A stretch of 64,000 nucleotides of DNA from Hyphomicrobiaceae bacterium (GCA_020638065.1 JACKJG010000005.1:1-64000); one strand, 5' to 3'; positions 33,031-42,893 are shown, counted from the first letter of the stretch. The notes: generated from the letters alone by a model not told the origin. Numbers and translations: made by a program.

Positions 33031-33113
33031 ATTAAGGCAACATTTGTGTTGAACCGCTAGGCGAATTGGTTTTACCTCTGCGCACTTTGCCAGAGGGGTC
33101 AAAGGGTCTCAGC

Positions 33114-35489
33114 GTGACGTCGGCATCCGACATCGAAGCACAGGAAACGGTCGCCCCGCGTCACGTCGATGTAGCGCGGCGCACCGAGGTGCCACGCAGC
33201 CACCGGATCATCAGAACGGTCGGTATCTTCCTCACGACGATCGCGGTTCTTGTTTCGATCGGATCGTTCTGGATCATGACCGGGGCCTCCAACATCGAAC
33301 CGACCCCCGAGGTCTGGACGATCATCTGGATCGTCAACGCGGTCCTGGTGCTGTTCGTTGTTGCCCTGATCATCACCGAGGGCCTGCTGCTGTTTCGGGC
33401 CTGGCGGCGGCGGCTGGTCGGATCGCGATTGCGTTCACGCCTTGTGATCCTTTTTGCGCTGGTGGCAGCGATTCCAGGCCTGATCGTTGCGGCCTTCGCC
33501 GCCTTCACCCTCAATCAGGGCCTCGATCAATGGTTTTCCGACCGGACCCGCCAGATTGTCGAAAGTTCGCGCCTGATTGCCCGCGCATACCTGCAGGAAC
33601 ACGGGCAGGTTTTGCGTGACGACGTCATCTGGGTGGCGACAGAACTGGAGGCCGCCCACGACACTTTCACCACCGACCGCACCCGCTTTCAGCGCATTCT
33701 GACGGCTTTGGCCACAACGCGCTCCTTGCCCTACACGTCACTTGTCGCTGGCGATGGCGACCTGCTCATGCGCGCGGAAATAAACGTGCAGGGGCGAAGG
33801 CCAACTGCTCCGGCATCATTGCTACCGGATGTGCAGGAAGGCGTGCCAACCCTCTTGTCGCCCGGCAACACCAATCTGGTCGGTGCCCTGATCAAGCTGC
33901 GAGGCTATGACAACGTCTATCTGTTCGCGGCGCGGACCGTTGATCCGGAAGTGCTCGAGTACGTCAAACTGACTGAAGAGAACATTTCCGATTATCGAAC
34001 TTATGAGTCCAACCGTCTGGTGTTTCAGCTGACTTTCGGCCTCATGTATGCTGGCCTGGCAGTTATTCTGGTTCTGGCCGCGGTCTGGCTTGGCATGGCC
34101 ATGGCCAACCGGTTCGTTGACCCCATCCGCAACCTCATGGTGGCTTCGAACCGCGTCTCAAAAGGGCAGCTTGATACGCGCGTCCCGTCCGAAGGCGGTG
34201 GGGGTGACCTCCACGACCTTTCTGTCCGCTTCAACCAGATGGTCGCCCAACTGGAAAGCCAGCGTCAGGCGCTGGTCGATGCCAACGATAACGCCGAAAA
34301 GCGCCGGCAGTTTACAGAAGCCGTTGTCGAAGGGGTTTCCGCGGGCGTGATCGGTCTCGACCCGGACGGCGCCATCACCCTTGCCAATCGCCGGGCAGGC
34401 GAGATGTTCCACCGCGGCGAAATCGATCTCATCGATCAGAAAATTGCGGAAATCGCGCCGCAACTCGAACCCCTGATGACCCGCGCCCAATCAAGCCGCA
34501 CAGGTCAGTTGCGTGACCAGATCGAACTGGCGCACGGCAGCGAGGTGCGCACCTACCAGGTGCAGCTTACCCGCGAAGGAACACTGACCGAGTCCAAGGG
34601 CTACGTCGTGACCCTGGATGACATCACCGATCTCGTCAGTGCCCAGCGCACCAGCGCCTGGGCCGACGTGGCCCGGCGCATCGCGCACGAAATCAAGAAT
34701 CCGCTGACCCCCATTCAGCTCTCAGCCGAACGCCTGCGCAAACGTTATGCCAGCAGGCTCGAAGGCGACCTCGATGTGTTCGACAAATGCGTCAACACCA
34801 TCATCCGGCAGGTCGGCGACATCGGCAGCATGGTCGATGAATTCTCATCCTTCGCGCAAATGCCCTCGGCATCGCTGGAGAGGGGCGACCTGGCCGACAT
34901 CATCCGCCAATCGGTGTTCACGGAAGGTGTGCGCCAGCCCAAAATCGATGTGTCGACGGACATCCCCGACGGACCGCTGATGGCGGAATTCGACTCGCGC
35001 CTCATCTTTCAGGCCCTGACCAACCTGATCAAGAACGCCGTCGAGGCGTTCGAGGGGGCAGGGCTTGATGATATTGAGCATCCATTCGTGAAGGTCTCCA
35101 TCCAAGATGAGGGCGAGTTCGTCCGGATCAACGTGATGGACAATGGCAAGGGCTGGCCGGCCGAAAACCGGCAGCGCCTGCTCGAACCCTATATGACGAC
35201 GCGCGACAAGGGCACAGGCCTTGGTCTCGCCATTGTCGCAAAAATCGTCGAACAACACGGTGGCACGGTCGAATTGCGCGATGCGCCCGCCGACGAGAAC
35301 GGCCGGGCCGGGGCCTGTTTCAGCTTCACGCTAAAAAGAGCCCTCGTGGACACGGACACCTCACCGGAAGAACCCGCCAAAGAAATGGAAGCGCAGGAAA
35401 TTGGCGCCGAAGAAACGAACACCAAACCCACCGAGAACGAAAGTGCGGGGCGCGAAGACGCCGACGCACAAACGGAAGTGGCCGAGTAG
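33114..35489 (+). CDS. ntrY: Nitrogen/redox sensor kinase NtrY
   Basis: A 791-residue membrane histidine kinase. Two N-terminal transmembrane helices and a third after a short loop (SIGSFWIMTG, VVALIITEGLLLF, LVILFALVAAIPGLIV) precede a periplasmic region, a fourth helix near residue 320, a HAMP domain, a PAS domain and the kinase core with H-box AHEIKNPLTPIQLSAERL and G2 box DKGTGLGLAIV. The GTG at 33114 is chosen because AAAGGG lies seven bases upstream; a TTG at 33066 gives a longer frame without such a signal. The last 45 residues are an acidic Glu/Thr-rich tail. Partner of NtrX. Confidence 0.94.
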   Translation: MTSASDIEAQETVAPRHVDVARRTEVPRSHRIIRTVGIFLTTIAVLVSIGSFWIMTGASNIEPTPEVWTIIWIVNAVLVLFVVALIITEGLLLFRAWRRRLVGSRLRSRLVILFALVAAIPGLIVAAFAAFTLNQGLDQWFSDRTRQIVESSRLIARAYLQEHGQVLRDDVIWVATELEAAHDTFTTDRTRFQRILTALATTRSLPYTSLVAGDGDLLMRAEINVQGRRPTAPASLLPDVQEGVPTLLSPGNTNLVGALIKLRGYDNVYLFAARTVDPEVLEYVKLTEENISDYRTYESNRLVFQLTFGLMYAGLAVILVLAAVWLGMAMANRFVDPIRNLMVASNRVSKGQLDTRVPSEGGGGDLHDLSVRFNQMVAQLESQRQALVDANDNAEKRRQFTEAVVEGVSAGVIGLDPDGAITLANRRAGEMFHRGEIDLIDQKIAEIAPQLEPLMTRAQSSRTGQLRDQIELAHGSEVRTYQVQLTREGTLTESKGYVVTLDDITDLVSAQRTSAWADVARRIAHEIKNPLTPIQLSAERLRKRYASRLEGDLDVFDKCVNTIIRQVGDIGSMVDEFSSFAQMPSASLERGDLADIIRQSVFTEGVRQPKIDVSTDIPDGPLMAEFDSRLIFQALTNLIKNAVEAFEGAGLDDIEHPFVKVSIQDEGEFVRINVMDNGKGWPAENRQRLLEPYMTTRDKGTGLGLAIVAKIVEQHGGTVELRDAPADENGRAGACFSFTLKRALVDTDTSPEEPAKEMEAQEIGAEETNTKPTENESAGREDADAQTEVAE

Positions 35490-35504
35490 AACGCAGGTAG
35501 GCAA

Positions 35505-36887
35505 ATGGCACGCGACATTCTGATCGTTGATGATGAGGAAGACATCCGGGACCTGATAGCGGGCATTCTCGAGGACGAAGGCTATCAGACCCGAACCGCC
35601 TACGACGCGGATTCCGCTTTGGCCGAATTGACAAAACGGCGCCCCAATCTGGTCTTCATGGACATCTGGATGCAAGGGTCGCGGCTGGACGGCCTGCAGC
35701 TGCTCGACGAGTTTCAGGTTCAGAACAGGGACCTGCCGGTTGTCATGATCTCGGGCCACGGGAATGTCGAAACCGCCGTCAGCGCCATTCAACGCGGTGC
35801 CTTCGACTATATCGAAAAACCGTTCAAGATCGATCGCCTTCTGCTGATCGCCCAACGTGCCATGGAGCACAGCAACCTGCAGCAAAAGGTCGCTGAACTT
35901 GAACAAAAGAGCGGCGAAGGTTCGCCGGAGCTCGTCGGGCACTCCCCGGACATGATGCAGGTCCGGAGCATCATTGAGAAATCCGGCCCCACCAACTCGC
36001 GTATATTCATTTCCGGTCCCAGCGGGGCCGGGAAGGGGTTGTGCGCGCGCCTCGTCCATCAGCACAGCCTGCGTTCGGACGCGCCTTTCGTGGAGTTCAA
36101 TGCGACCTATTACGCACCGGAAGAGGCAGCCTCCGCTCTGTTTGGCTCTGAAAGAACCGAACCGGACGGAACGGTCAGGGCCAGTGCAGGTGCTTTCGAA
36201 CGCGCCCATGGCGGCACGCTCTATCTCTCAGAAGTCGCGGCTCTGCCGCAGGTTGTGCAATCTCAGTTATTGCGGACATTGGTGGAAAGCCGGTTCACCC
36301 GCGTTGGGGGTCAGTCCCCCGTGCCCGTGGATGTTCGTATCGTTTCCTCGAGTTCACACGATTTGCATGGCCGGATCGAGGAAGGGGAATTCCGGGCCGA
36401 TCTGTTCCATCGGCTCGCGGTGGTCCCGATGACCATTTCACCACTGTCGCGCCGGCGCGAGGACCTTCCGGCTCTGGTCGACCTGTTCGTGCAACAGGTT
36501 TGCCAGATGCACTCCATGCGCGCCCTTCGAATTGGAGATGACGCTGTGGCGGTTCTGCAAGGGCAGGAATGGCCCGGCAATGCGCGCCAGTTGCGCAACG
36601 CTGTCGAGCGCCTGATCATCCTGACGCGCGACAATCCGCCCGACGATGGCGTCATCACCGCTACAATGTTGCCAGCCGACATCGGCGAGGTGCTGCCAAC
36701 GGTCAGTGCGAGTGACGAAGGTGCACATCTGATGAGTTTGCCGTTGAAAGAAGCGCGCGAAGTTTTCGAGCGCCAGTACCTGCAGGCTCAGATCGAGCGC
36801 TATGGCGGCAACATCTCCAAGACGGCGCAGTTTGTCGGGATGGAGCGCAGCGCCCTTCACAGGAAAATCAAATCGCTCGGCCTTTGA
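35505..36887 (+). CDS. ntrX: Response regulator NtrX with degenerate AAA+ domain
   Basis: A 460-residue NtrC-like regulator. Receiver domain with Asp53 (FMDIWMQGS) and a P-loop GPSGAGKG at 171-178. The GAFTGA loop is absent: the equivalent stretch, about 213-231, reads FGSERTEPDGTVRASAGAF. The Walker B position reads GGTLYLSEVAALP, where NtrC has GGTLFLDEIGDMP, so the key aspartate is replaced by Ser. The C-terminal Fis-type helix-turn-helix is intact (MERSALHRKIKSLGL). It probably acts without sigma-54, as a DNA-binding regulator controlled by NtrY. It lies 15 bp behind ntrY. Confidence 0.95.
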   Translation: MARDILIVDDEEDIRDLIAGILEDEGYQTRTAYDADSALAELTKRRPNLVFMDIWMQGSRLDGLQLLDEFQVQNRDLPVVMISGHGNVETAVSAIQRGAFDYIEKPFKIDRLLLIAQRAMEHSNLQQKVAELEQKSGEGSPELVGHSPDMMQVRSIIEKSGPTNSRIFISGPSGAGKGLCARLVHQHSLRSDAPFVEFNATYYAPEEAASALFGSERTEPDGTVRASAGAFERAHGGTLYLSEVAALPQVVQSQLLRTLVESRFTRVGGQSPVPVDVRIVSSSSHDLHGRIEEGEFRADLFHRLAVVPMTISPLSRRREDLPALVDLFVQQVCQMHSMRALRIGDDAVAVLQGQEWPGNARQLRNAVERLIILTRDNPPDDGVITATMLPADIGEVLPTVSASDEGAHLMSLPLKEAREVFERQYLQAQIERYGGNISKTAQFVGMERSALHRKIKSLGL

Positions 36888-36934
36888 TTTTGGTGCTAAA
36901 CAGCCACGATTGAATCGCGACAAGCGGGGTCTTC

Positions 36935-38311
36935 ATGCGAGTCATTATCTCCGGAGCCGGGCAGGTGGGCTACGGTATTGCCGAACGTTTGTCGCGGGAA
37001 GGCAATGAAGTCACCGTTATCGACAGCAACCCGGCGCTGGTTCAGCGAGTTCGCGACACGCTCGATGCGCGCGGCGTGCACGGTCACGGCTCGCACCCCG
37101 ACGTTCTGGCCGCCGCCGGCGCCAATGACGCGGACATGCTGATTGCCGTTACCCAGGTCGACGAAGTCAACATGACCGCTTGCCAGGTGGCCCACTCGAT
37201 CTTCAGCGTGCCGACACGGGTGGCCCGTATCCGCGCTCAATCCTATCTCGAAACCGAATGGAGCAATCTGTTCGCCCGCGATCACCTACCGATCGACGTA
37301 ATCATTTCGCCCGAAGTGGAAGTCGGCGATCTCATTTTGGAGAGACTGACCTATCCCGGCGCCAGCGAAATCGTCACCTTCGATGATCAGCGTGTCGTGG
37401 TTCTCGTGATCGAAGTCGGCGACGACTGCGCCGTTGTCGATACACCGCTTAAGCAGCTCACGGATCTGTTTCCCAATCTCAAGGCAACGGTTATGGGCGT
37501 GCTCCGCGACGGGCAGGTCCACATCATGAATTCCGGTGAAGAACTGCAAGCCGGAGACCAGGCGGTCGTGGCGGTGACACGGGACCAGGTCGAGCGCACA
37601 CTTTCGCTGTTCGGCCGGCAAGAGAGCCTGCCCAAGCGCATCATAATCGCCGGTGCCGGCAATGTGGGCCGCTACGTCGCCAAACAATTGGAACGTCCGG
37701 AATGGGGCGCAACGGTCAGGCTGATTGAAAACAACCGCGACATTGCGCAGGTCGCGGCGGAAAGCATGGCCAGATCGGTCGTCGTTTTCGGCGATGCACT
37801 CAGTGAGGACATCATGCGCGAGGTCGATGTCAGCCACGCCGACATGTTCCTGGCCCTGACCAACGACGATGAAACCAACATCCTTTCGTCTGTTCTGGCG
37901 TCGGAATTGGGTGCCAAAGCGAATTTCGCACTGGTCAATCAGCCCCAGTTCTTGCGATTTGCGCGCCGACTGGGCGTCGACTCCTTCATCAGTCCACGCT
38001 CGGTGACCGTATCGAAAATCCTGCGGCTGGTTCGCCGCGGGCGCATTCGCGGCGTTTACTCGCTGTTCGATGGTGCCGCCGAACTCATGGAGGCCGAGGC
38101 GCTCGAAACCTCGACGCTGGTCGGCAAACCGCTTCGCAAGGCAGAACTGGACGCCAATATCAGGATCGGCGCCGTCATCCGCGGTGACAAGGTCGTCATG
38201 CCTTCAGGTGACGTCCGTATTGAATCCGGAGACTTTGTGATCGTTTTGGCGCGTTCGGACAGGGTAAAAGCGGTTGAGCAAATGTTCCGCGTGAGCCTCG
38301 ATTTCTTTTAG
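36935..38311 (+). CDS. trkA: Trk potassium transporter NAD-binding regulatory protein TrkA
   Basis: A 458-residue cytoplasmic protein with two RCK modules. Each begins with a dinucleotide-binding GxGxxG: ISGAGQVGYGIAERL at the N-terminus and IAGAGNVGRYVAKQL at about 233-248. Each is followed by a TrkA-C domain. It gates the TrkH channel in response to nucleotides. Its position directly behind ntrX is typical of Hyphomicrobiales. Confidence 0.95.
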   Translation: MRVIISGAGQVGYGIAERLSREGNEVTVIDSNPALVQRVRDTLDARGVHGHGSHPDVLAAAGANDADMLIAVTQVDEVNMTACQVAHSIFSVPTRVARIRAQSYLETEWSNLFARDHLPIDVIISPEVEVGDLILERLTYPGASEIVTFDDQRVVVLVIEVGDDCAVVDTPLKQLTDLFPNLKATVMGVLRDGQVHIMNSGEELQAGDQAVVAVTRDQVERTLSLFGRQESLPKRIIIAGAGNVGRYVAKQLERPEWGATVRLIENNRDIAQVAAESMARSVVVFGDALSEDIMREVDVSHADMFLALTNDDETNILSSVLASELGAKANFALVNQPQFLRFARRLGVDSFISPRSVTVSKILRLVRRGRIRGVYSLFDGAAELMEAEALETSTLVGKPLRKAELDANIRIGAVIRGDKVVMPSGDVRIESGDFVIVLARSDRVKAVEQMFRVSLDFF

Positions 38312-38320
38312 GCCACTTCA

Positions 38321-39745
38321 TTGCGCGCCATTTCACTCATCGCGGCCCTGTTGTTTGCCTTCTGCCTTGCGCCGCTGGGCGGTTTGCTGGCCGCATTGAG
38401 TCAGGGCGATCGCGGCGCCAGCGAAACCTTCCTTCTCATGGCATTTCTATACCTGTTCGTCGCAGGTCTCGCCATTCTGGCAACCTGGCACCGGCGATCG
38501 CTTTTGACCCGTGGCGGTCTTTTTCCGCTGGCGTTGGTCATGTGGCTGGTGCTCGCCGTCGCCGCCATGCCGCCATACATCGCCATCGAGGGACATTCGC
38601 CCGCCGTTGCCTTCTACGAGGCCACCTCGGCCATCGTAACGAACGGACAATCGTTGATGCCTGTTGAGGAAATGCGCTGGCCGATGATGGTTTACCGCGC
38701 TGTTTCGAGCTGGCTTGGCGGGCTTCTGACCCTGATGCTCGGTGTCTACGTGCTGGGACGATACGAGGTCGGCGGAACAACCTCTCGGGACCTCCGCCTT
38801 GTGCTTAGGGACTCCGGAAAAGTGGGCGCATCCATTCGCGGCACATTGCTCGAAATCGGCACCCCATATGTCCTCGTTACATTGGTCGGGCTTGTCGCAC
38901 TGCTCGCGACCCGTGTCTCTCCAGGCAGCGCATTGATCGCGACGCTTGGCGCAGTCTCGACCAGCGGCCTCGTGGCCCCGCGGCCAGGCGCCGGGATATT
39001 CAACAGTCAGATGGCCGAAACCGTGCTCCTGGTTCTGATGCTGGTCGGCGCTACGAGCATTCTCACCCTCAGAGCTGCCTTGGGACGCACACTGCGGCAG
39101 GCCCAGGACCGATGGGAAAGCCTGGCATTTCTTGTTCTCATTGTGGCCATCATCGCGTTTCTGGCGGTCGCGCGGCAAGTGTCGCCGCAAATCGCCCATG
39201 GCAGCTGGTTTTCCCTCGTCTTCGACGTCTTCTCGACCGCGACGACGACTGGAGTTGTTCACGATCTGCGCGATGGTCTGCAGGTGCCTTATGAATTGGC
39301 AATCATTCTCGCGCTCATTGGCGGAACCGCGTTTTCGACGTCGGGAGGGCTGAAGGTCTTTCGCATCGTGGCCATGTTCCGTCACTCCTATGACGAAATC
39401 CGCAGCCTCATTTATCCAAACCGCATGATAGCCTTTGAATCCGGGAGCGAGGCCAACGAAACACGGCGCATGAACGCGGTCTGGAGCGCGCTTTTTGCCG
39501 GCCTTGTTTTCATTCTGGTGCTGACTACGCTTCTGGCCATGACCGGCCACCATTTCGAGGCGGCCTTGAATCTCGCGGTCGGCAGCTTTACGGGCACTGC
39601 GAGCCTGGTCGACAGTTCTCTTTTTGCCACCACTGACGGGCGTGTTTCCGTGATCAGTCTTATGCTGCTGGCGATCGCTGGGCTTGTCGGGCGGCTCGAA
39701 ATTCTGCTGGTTCTGGTAGCCTTTGGCCGCCTAAGAGGCGACTGA
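38321..39745 (+). CDS. trkH: Trk potassium transporter membrane subunit TrkH
   Basis: A 474-residue polytopic membrane protein with about ten transmembrane segments. Four pore-loop segments can be read: SAIVTNGQS, GAVSTSGLVA, TATTTGVVHD and SFTGTASLVD. The STSGGLKVFR block is also characteristic. It conducts potassium with TrkA. The start appears to be TTG at 38321, ten bases after trkA ends and without a clear ribosome binding site; no internal ATG leaves the first helix intact. Confidence 0.93.
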   Translation: MRAISLIAALLFAFCLAPLGGLLAALSQGDRGASETFLLMAFLYLFVAGLAILATWHRRSLLTRGGLFPLALVMWLVLAVAAMPPYIAIEGHSPAVAFYEATSAIVTNGQSLMPVEEMRWPMMVYRAVSSWLGGLLTLMLGVYVLGRYEVGGTTSRDLRLVLRDSGKVGASIRGTLLEIGTPYVLVTLVGLVALLATRVSPGSALIATLGAVSTSGLVAPRPGAGIFNSQMAETVLLVLMLVGATSILTLRAALGRTLRQAQDRWESLAFLVLIVAIIAFLAVARQVSPQIAHGSWFSLVFDVFSTATTTGVVHDLRDGLQVPYELAIILALIGGTAFSTSGGLKVFRIVAMFRHSYDEIRSLIYPNRMIAFESGSEANETRRMNAVWSALFAGLVFILVLTTLLAMTGHHFEAALNLAVGSFTGTASLVDSSLFATTDGRVSVISLMLLAIAGLVGRLEILLVLVAFGRLRGD

Positions 39746-39903
39746 AAACGAAAGCTTGGCGGATTTACTCATTCATTTTATGCGGATAATCAAAGAATTG
39801 GGGCTTTGCGGCCACAAAATTGCTGTGATGGCATACAAATCAACAACATAATCAAGTTGCGATGCCAAGAGGCCGACAATCGCAAGACAAGGGGACGACC
39901 ATA

Positions 39904-40158
39904 ATGCCTCAGGAAAAGGTGCAAAACTTACAAGATGCGTTTTTGAATCACGTAAGAAAAAACAAAATTCCACTGACGATTTTTTTGGTGAACGGTGTAA
40001 AACTACAAGGCGTTGTTACCTGGTTTGACAATTTTTGTCTTCTGCTGCGCCGCGATTCCCAATCACAACTGGTCTACAAACATGCTATCTCAACGATAAT
40101 GCCGGGCGCACCGATCCAGCTTTTCGATGGTGATGACAAGTCTGGGGCCGCCGATTGA
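39904..40158 (+). CDS. hfq: RNA chaperone Hfq
   Basis: An 84-residue Sm-like protein. The Sm1 motif (LNHVRKNKIPLTIFLVNGVKLQG) and Sm2 motif YKHAIST are intact, and it has the short C-terminus typical of alphaproteobacteria. The hexamer pairs small RNAs with mRNAs. AGGGGA lies ten bases before the ATG at 39904. The coding sequence is AT-richer than its neighbours, which is common for hfq. The stop overlaps hflX. The 158-bp region upstream probably holds its own promoter. Confidence 0.97.
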   Translation: MPQEKVQNLQDAFLNHVRKNKIPLTIFLVNGVKLQGVVTWFDNFCLLLRRDSQSQLVYKHAISTIMPGAPIQLFDGDDKSGAAD

Positions 40159-41540
40159 GCAGAACAGGGTCACATCACGACCGATCACAGGAATTTGATC
40201 TGGGGCGAAGGGACGCCCGGCTCGTTGATCATGTCGTACGGCCCACACCGGCGATAATCGTCACCATTGAGCGCCGCGACCGGTCTCACGCCGGTGAAAC
40301 CACGCAGCAGGCGCGGGCGGAAGAGTTTGTCTCGCTCGCCAGTGCCATCAATCTGGACATTCGCGCCGTCGAGCACGCCACCATTCGGCAGATCAAGCCA
40401 GCGACTTTCCTGGGCGGCGGGCACGTTCAGACCATCGCGGAAAAGTGCGTGGAACTCGAAATAGAGCTTGTCATCCTCGATTGCGCGCTGACCCCGATCC
40501 AACAGCGCAATCTCGAGCGCGCCTTCAACGCCAAGGTGCTCGATCGCACCGGGTTGATCCTCGAGATTTTTGGCGCACGTGCAGCAACGCGCGAAGGCAC
40601 ACTGCAGGTCGAACTGGCGCATCTCAAATATCAACGCTCCCGTCTTGTACGCTCCTGGACCCACCTCGAGCGGCAAAGAGGCGGGCTGGGGTTCATTGGT
40701 GGTCCGGGCGAAACCCAGATCGAAGCGGACCGGCGCTTGCTCAGCGACCGCATCGCTTTGCTCGAGAAGCGCATTGAGGAAGTGCGGCGAACCCGCCAGT
40801 TGCAGCGAAAGCCGCGAGACGCGGTTCCGTTTCCGCTTGTCGCACTCGTCGGCTACACCAATGCCGGGAAGTCGACACTTTTCAATCTTCTGACCGGGGC
40901 AGGGGTCATGGCAAAGGACATGTTGTTCGCCACCCTGGATACCACCGTGCGGAAGGTGAGCTTGCCGCACGGCCGGGACGTCGTCATGTCCGACACCGTC
41001 GGGTTCATTGCCGATTTGCCGACCGAACTTGTCGCTGCCTTTCGTGCAACTCTGGAAGAAGTCTCGAATGCGGATCTCATCCTGCATGTGCGCGACATCT
41101 CCAACCCGGACCATGCCCAGCAAGCCCATAACGTGTTGAGCGTCCTATCAGAAATCGGCATCGATCCGGAGAATATTCCCATCGTCGAAGTCTGGAACAA
41201 ATGTGATTTGCCGGCGGCGACAAGCTTGCTTGAATCGGCCAGGGAAATGCCCGGATCGTTGGAACATGTCGCCATTTCGGCGGTAACGGGCGAGGGGATC
41301 GACACGCTCTTGACCGCGATTGAAACGCGGCTCGCACGTGATGCCCGCGTTTTTGATCTGACGCTGCCTCACGGAACCGGCGACGATTTGGCCTGGCTCT
41401 ACGGGCATTGCGAGGTGCTGTCTCGCGAAGACGATGAACAGGCGACCCACTGGACCGTCAGAGTGTTGCCGCGCTTCCTCGATGCTTTTCGAAGCCGTTA
41501 TGCCAGCGAAATCAGTAACAAGACCGCTCTCGCCAGTTAG
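40155..41540 (+). CDS. hflX: Ribosome-associated GTPase HflX
   Basis: A 461-residue GTPase. The HflX N-terminal domain is followed by a coiled stretch with the glycine-rich GGPGETQIEADRRL, then the G domain: GYTNAGKSTLFN (G1), DTVGFIADLP (G3) and WNKCDLP (G4). It splits stalled ribosomes. The start is a TTG at 40155 inside TTGA, overlapping the hfq stop, so translation is coupled to hfq as in many proteobacteria. A later start is possible because the first 30 residues are not conserved. Confidence 0.94.
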   Translation: MSRTGSHHDRSQEFDLGRRDARLVDHVVRPTPAIIVTIERRDRSHAGETTQQARAEEFVSLASAINLDIRAVEHATIRQIKPATFLGGGHVQTIAEKCVELEIELVILDCALTPIQQRNLERAFNAKVLDRTGLILEIFGARAATREGTLQVELAHLKYQRSRLVRSWTHLERQRGGLGFIGGPGETQIEADRRLLSDRIALLEKRIEEVRRTRQLQRKPRDAVPFPLVALVGYTNAGKSTLFNLLTGAGVMAKDMLFATLDTTVRKVSLPHGRDVVMSDTVGFIADLPTELVAAFRATLEEVSNADLILHVRDISNPDHAQQAHNVLSVLSEIGIDPENIPIVEVWNKCDLPAATSLLESAREMPGSLEHVAISAVTGEGIDTLLTAIETRLARDARVFDLTLPHGTGDDLAWLYGHCEVLSREDDEQATHWTVRVLPRFLDAFRSRYASEISNKTALAS

Positions 41541-41597
41541 AACGGCTTCCGGGAAGTCGCCAACGCATCCGGTCCAGAAACGCCACAAAACAACGAC

Positions 41598-42416
41598 TTA
41601 GGTCTGCTTGTCTCGCACCCGAATTTCGTTCCAATAGCCATCAAGCCGTTCAAGTCCCGCCTCAGCCGGGTCAATACCGTCTTCGCGGCATCTGTTTTCG
41701 ACGTACGAAAAGCGGCGCACGAATTTCTGGTTCGCGTTCTCAAGAACAGTCTCGGCATCGACGCCGGATTTTCGGGCCAGATTGACGACTGCGAACAGCA
41801 AATCTCCGATTTCCTCGGCAATTTCCTCCTCGTTGCCGGCCGCGATGGCCGCCTCCGCTTCACCCAGCTCCTCACGGCACTTTTCAATTACCTGCCGGAT
41901 CTCCGGCCAATCGAACCCAACCTTGGCCGCGCGCTTTTGCAGTTTCTGAGAGCGCATTAGCGCGGGCAGGGCGCGCGGCACGTCCGCCAGCAGAGACGGC
42001 GCATCTTCCTCACCACGTCGCTCGGCACGGTCGGCGCGCTCTTGCGACTTGATGTCCTCCCAACGCACGTTGACGGCGCCGGCCGTTTTGGCGACGGCCT
42101 CACCAAACACATGCGGATGGCGGCGGACCAGCTTGGTCGTGACGCCGAGAATGACATCCTCAATCGTGAATTCGCCTGCCTCAGCTGCCATCTGCGCGTG
42201 ATAAACCGGCTGCAACAGCAAATCGCCAAGCTCCGAGCAGAGGTCCTCCATGTCGTTCCGCTCGATAGCATCGGCCACTTCGTAGGCTTCCTCGATCGTG
42301 TAGCCCTTGATCGTCTGGAACGTTTGCTCCACATCCCAAGGGCAGCCAGTTTCAGGCTCACGTAGCGCCGCCATGATCTCCACAAGGCGTGCAAACTCGG
42401 AAGAGGGGGTCATCAC
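41598..42416 (-). CDS. mazG: Nucleoside triphosphate pyrophosphohydrolase MazG
   Basis: A 272-residue enzyme with two MazG domains. The first shows CPWDVEQTFQTIKGYTIEEAYEVADAIE with the metal-binding EExxE/D pattern; the second has EEIAEEIGDLLFAVVNLARK. It hydrolyses NTPs to NMP and pyrophosphate as a house-cleaning enzyme. It converges with hflX across 57 bp that show no obvious hairpin. Confidence 0.95.
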   Translation of the reverse strand: MMTPSSEFARLVEIMAALREPETGCPWDVEQTFQTIKGYTIEEAYEVADAIERNDMEDLCSELGDLLLQPVYHAQMAAEAGEFTIEDVILGVTTKLVRRHPHVFGEAVAKTAGAVNVRWEDIKSQERADRAERRGEEDAPSLLADVPRALPALMRSQKLQKRAAKVGFDWPEIRQVIEKCREELGEAEAAIAAGNEEEIAEEIGDLLFAVVNLARKSGVDAETVLENANQKFVRRFSYVENRCREDGIDPAEAGLERLDGYWNEIRVRDKQT

Positions 42417-42431
42417 TTCTCTCGGGTTGGG

Positions 42432-42893
42432 TCAGACATCAGATGCCAGCACATAGTGGTGCAGAACGAAGCGATTCCAACCCTTTTTGGTCAGTGATTC
42501 CACAGCCCAGTCAAATCCGTCGCCCGTTTGCGAAGGCCAATAGACTTGCCGCGCCCGTCCCGCATCCATATCGGCCTCAAAACAGATCGCCACTGCATCT
42601 ATGTCGGGCGCGCTCGACAGCCATCCTTGGCTTTGCTTGCCGTCGTTCGTGAACGACCAGAAGCCTGTCTGCTTGTCCGGGCGAACCCCAAACAGGCACA
42701 GCTCTTCGTAGGGCTTGCGTTTTCCGTCCGCAAATTCCCATCGAACACCGAGCCGCACATATTTTCCACCCAACATCGATTCGAACGACCGGGTGCAGGT
42801 CATGGGTCCAAGTTCGCTGTCGGCATGTGCAGTCCAGGAACCCATCAGGGGCGCAAACAATCCCAGCTTGCCGCGACCTTTGCTCCAGTTCAT
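42432..42893 (-). CDS. Uncharacterised lipocalin-like protein
   Basis: A 153-residue cytoplasmic protein, rich in predicted beta strands: LMGSWTAHADSELGPMTCTRSF, GGKYVRLGVRWEF, YEELCLFGV and GFWSFTNDGK. This resembles small beta-barrel families such as DUF1579 or nitrobindin-like proteins, but I cannot assign one. The ATG at 42893 is preferred because GAGGAG precedes it; the frame is open nine codons further. It lies 15 bp downstream of nothing on its own strand except mazG, which it precedes in transcription, so the two may be cotranscribed. Confidence 0.7.
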   Translation of the reverse strand: MNWSKGRGKLGLFAPLMGSWTAHADSELGPMTCTRSFESMLGGKYVRLGVRWEFADGKRKPYEELCLFGVRPDKQTGFWSFTNDGKQSQGWLSSAPDIDAVAICFEADMDAGRARQVYWPSQTGDGFDWAVESLTKKGWNRFVLHHYVLASDV

